From assembly GCA_013349435.1 (NCBI GenBank), contig DUZQ01000021.1, positions 1 through 39,966 on the forward strand: a DNA stretch of 39,966 nt, given 5' to 3'. Shown here piece by piece: positions 39,930-39,966 of the stretch; position 1 is the stretch's first letter; the number at the start of each line of letters is the position of its first letter. The position numbers were made by a program, and so were the translations under genes. A model generated the notes under the pieces. That model saw only the letters and a list, made by a program, of their open reading frames with translations. It searched no databases and had not been told where the DNA came from. The stretch comes from Planctomycetota bacterium. GTDB taxonomy: Bacteria > Planctomycetota > Phycisphaerae > Sedimentisphaerales > Anaerohalosphaeraceae.

Positions 39930-39966
39930 AAAGCGGGGAATTGATTCTTATCGTCTTGGTTTTCTT

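Overview
The window looks like a chromosomal segment of a Planctomycetota bacterium, probably from the Phycisphaerae (Sedimentisphaerales-like) side. That is an inference from gene content. It holds an ECF sigma factor translationally coupled to a membrane protein with a KPENDIEQ-type N-terminus, a LamG protein end, Ni-superoxide dismutase, several lipoprotein GH3 glycosidases, a soluble Ser/Thr kinase, TMTC-like and GT-C membrane transferases, and many dispersed GTCATTC...GAATGAC palindromic repeats. No rRNA, CRISPR array, prophage or complete transposon is visible.

Layout. 1-1.9 kb: end of a LamG protein, then a mosaic of broken pieces (group II intron RT leader, HEPN tail, possible ScpB tail) and an intact small-protein/nucleotidyltransferase pair. 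1.9-3.7 kb (minus): ECF sigma factor and membrane partner. 3.8-7.5 kb: PepSY-like/GT-C fusion and an ABC-2 exporter. 7.5-10.7 kb: a DUF1805 protein, a diguanylate cyclase with its own promoter and SD, and two unknown proteins, separated by repeats. 11.2-14.2 kb (minus): three overlapping genes for a cytosolic Ser/Thr kinase, a PPP-like phosphatase and a GT21-like glycosyltransferase. 14.4 kb: a tRNA-Asn-like gene with a terminator. 14.7-16.4 kb (minus): a TMTC-like TPR membrane protein.

16.4-28.1 kb is one long rightward run. First come small redox and metal proteins (cupin, zinc ribbon, pterin dehydratase, rubrerythrin-like protein, exported NiSOD). Next are the two subunits of a 2-oxoacid:ferredoxin oxidoreductase, a single-unit siroheme-reductase-like protein and a TIGR02757 protein. 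The run ends with an SO_0444-type metal permease, an MMPL/RND protein and a LolA-like protein. The leader of this run carries divergent promoters within an inverted repeat, a perfect 14-bp palindrome and an attenuator-like hairpin.

28.1-30.3 kb is a toxin-antitoxin islet (inactive nucleotidyltransferase, intact MntA/HepT, a truncated pair, two tiny membrane proteins, repeats). It separates the MMPL/LolA genes from an outer-membrane barrel gene that probably belongs with them. 31.6-39.3 kb: three GH3 lipoproteins for beta-linked glycan breakdown. The window closes with an O-methyltransferase truncated at a repeat cluster.

The most distinctive signals are the overlapping kinase/phosphatase/glycosyltransferase operon, the NiSOD whose metal hook would be exposed by signal peptidase, the layered leader of the redox operon, and a hairpin-terminator whose base pairing is complete only in minus-strand RNA, next to the diguanylate cyclase promoter.
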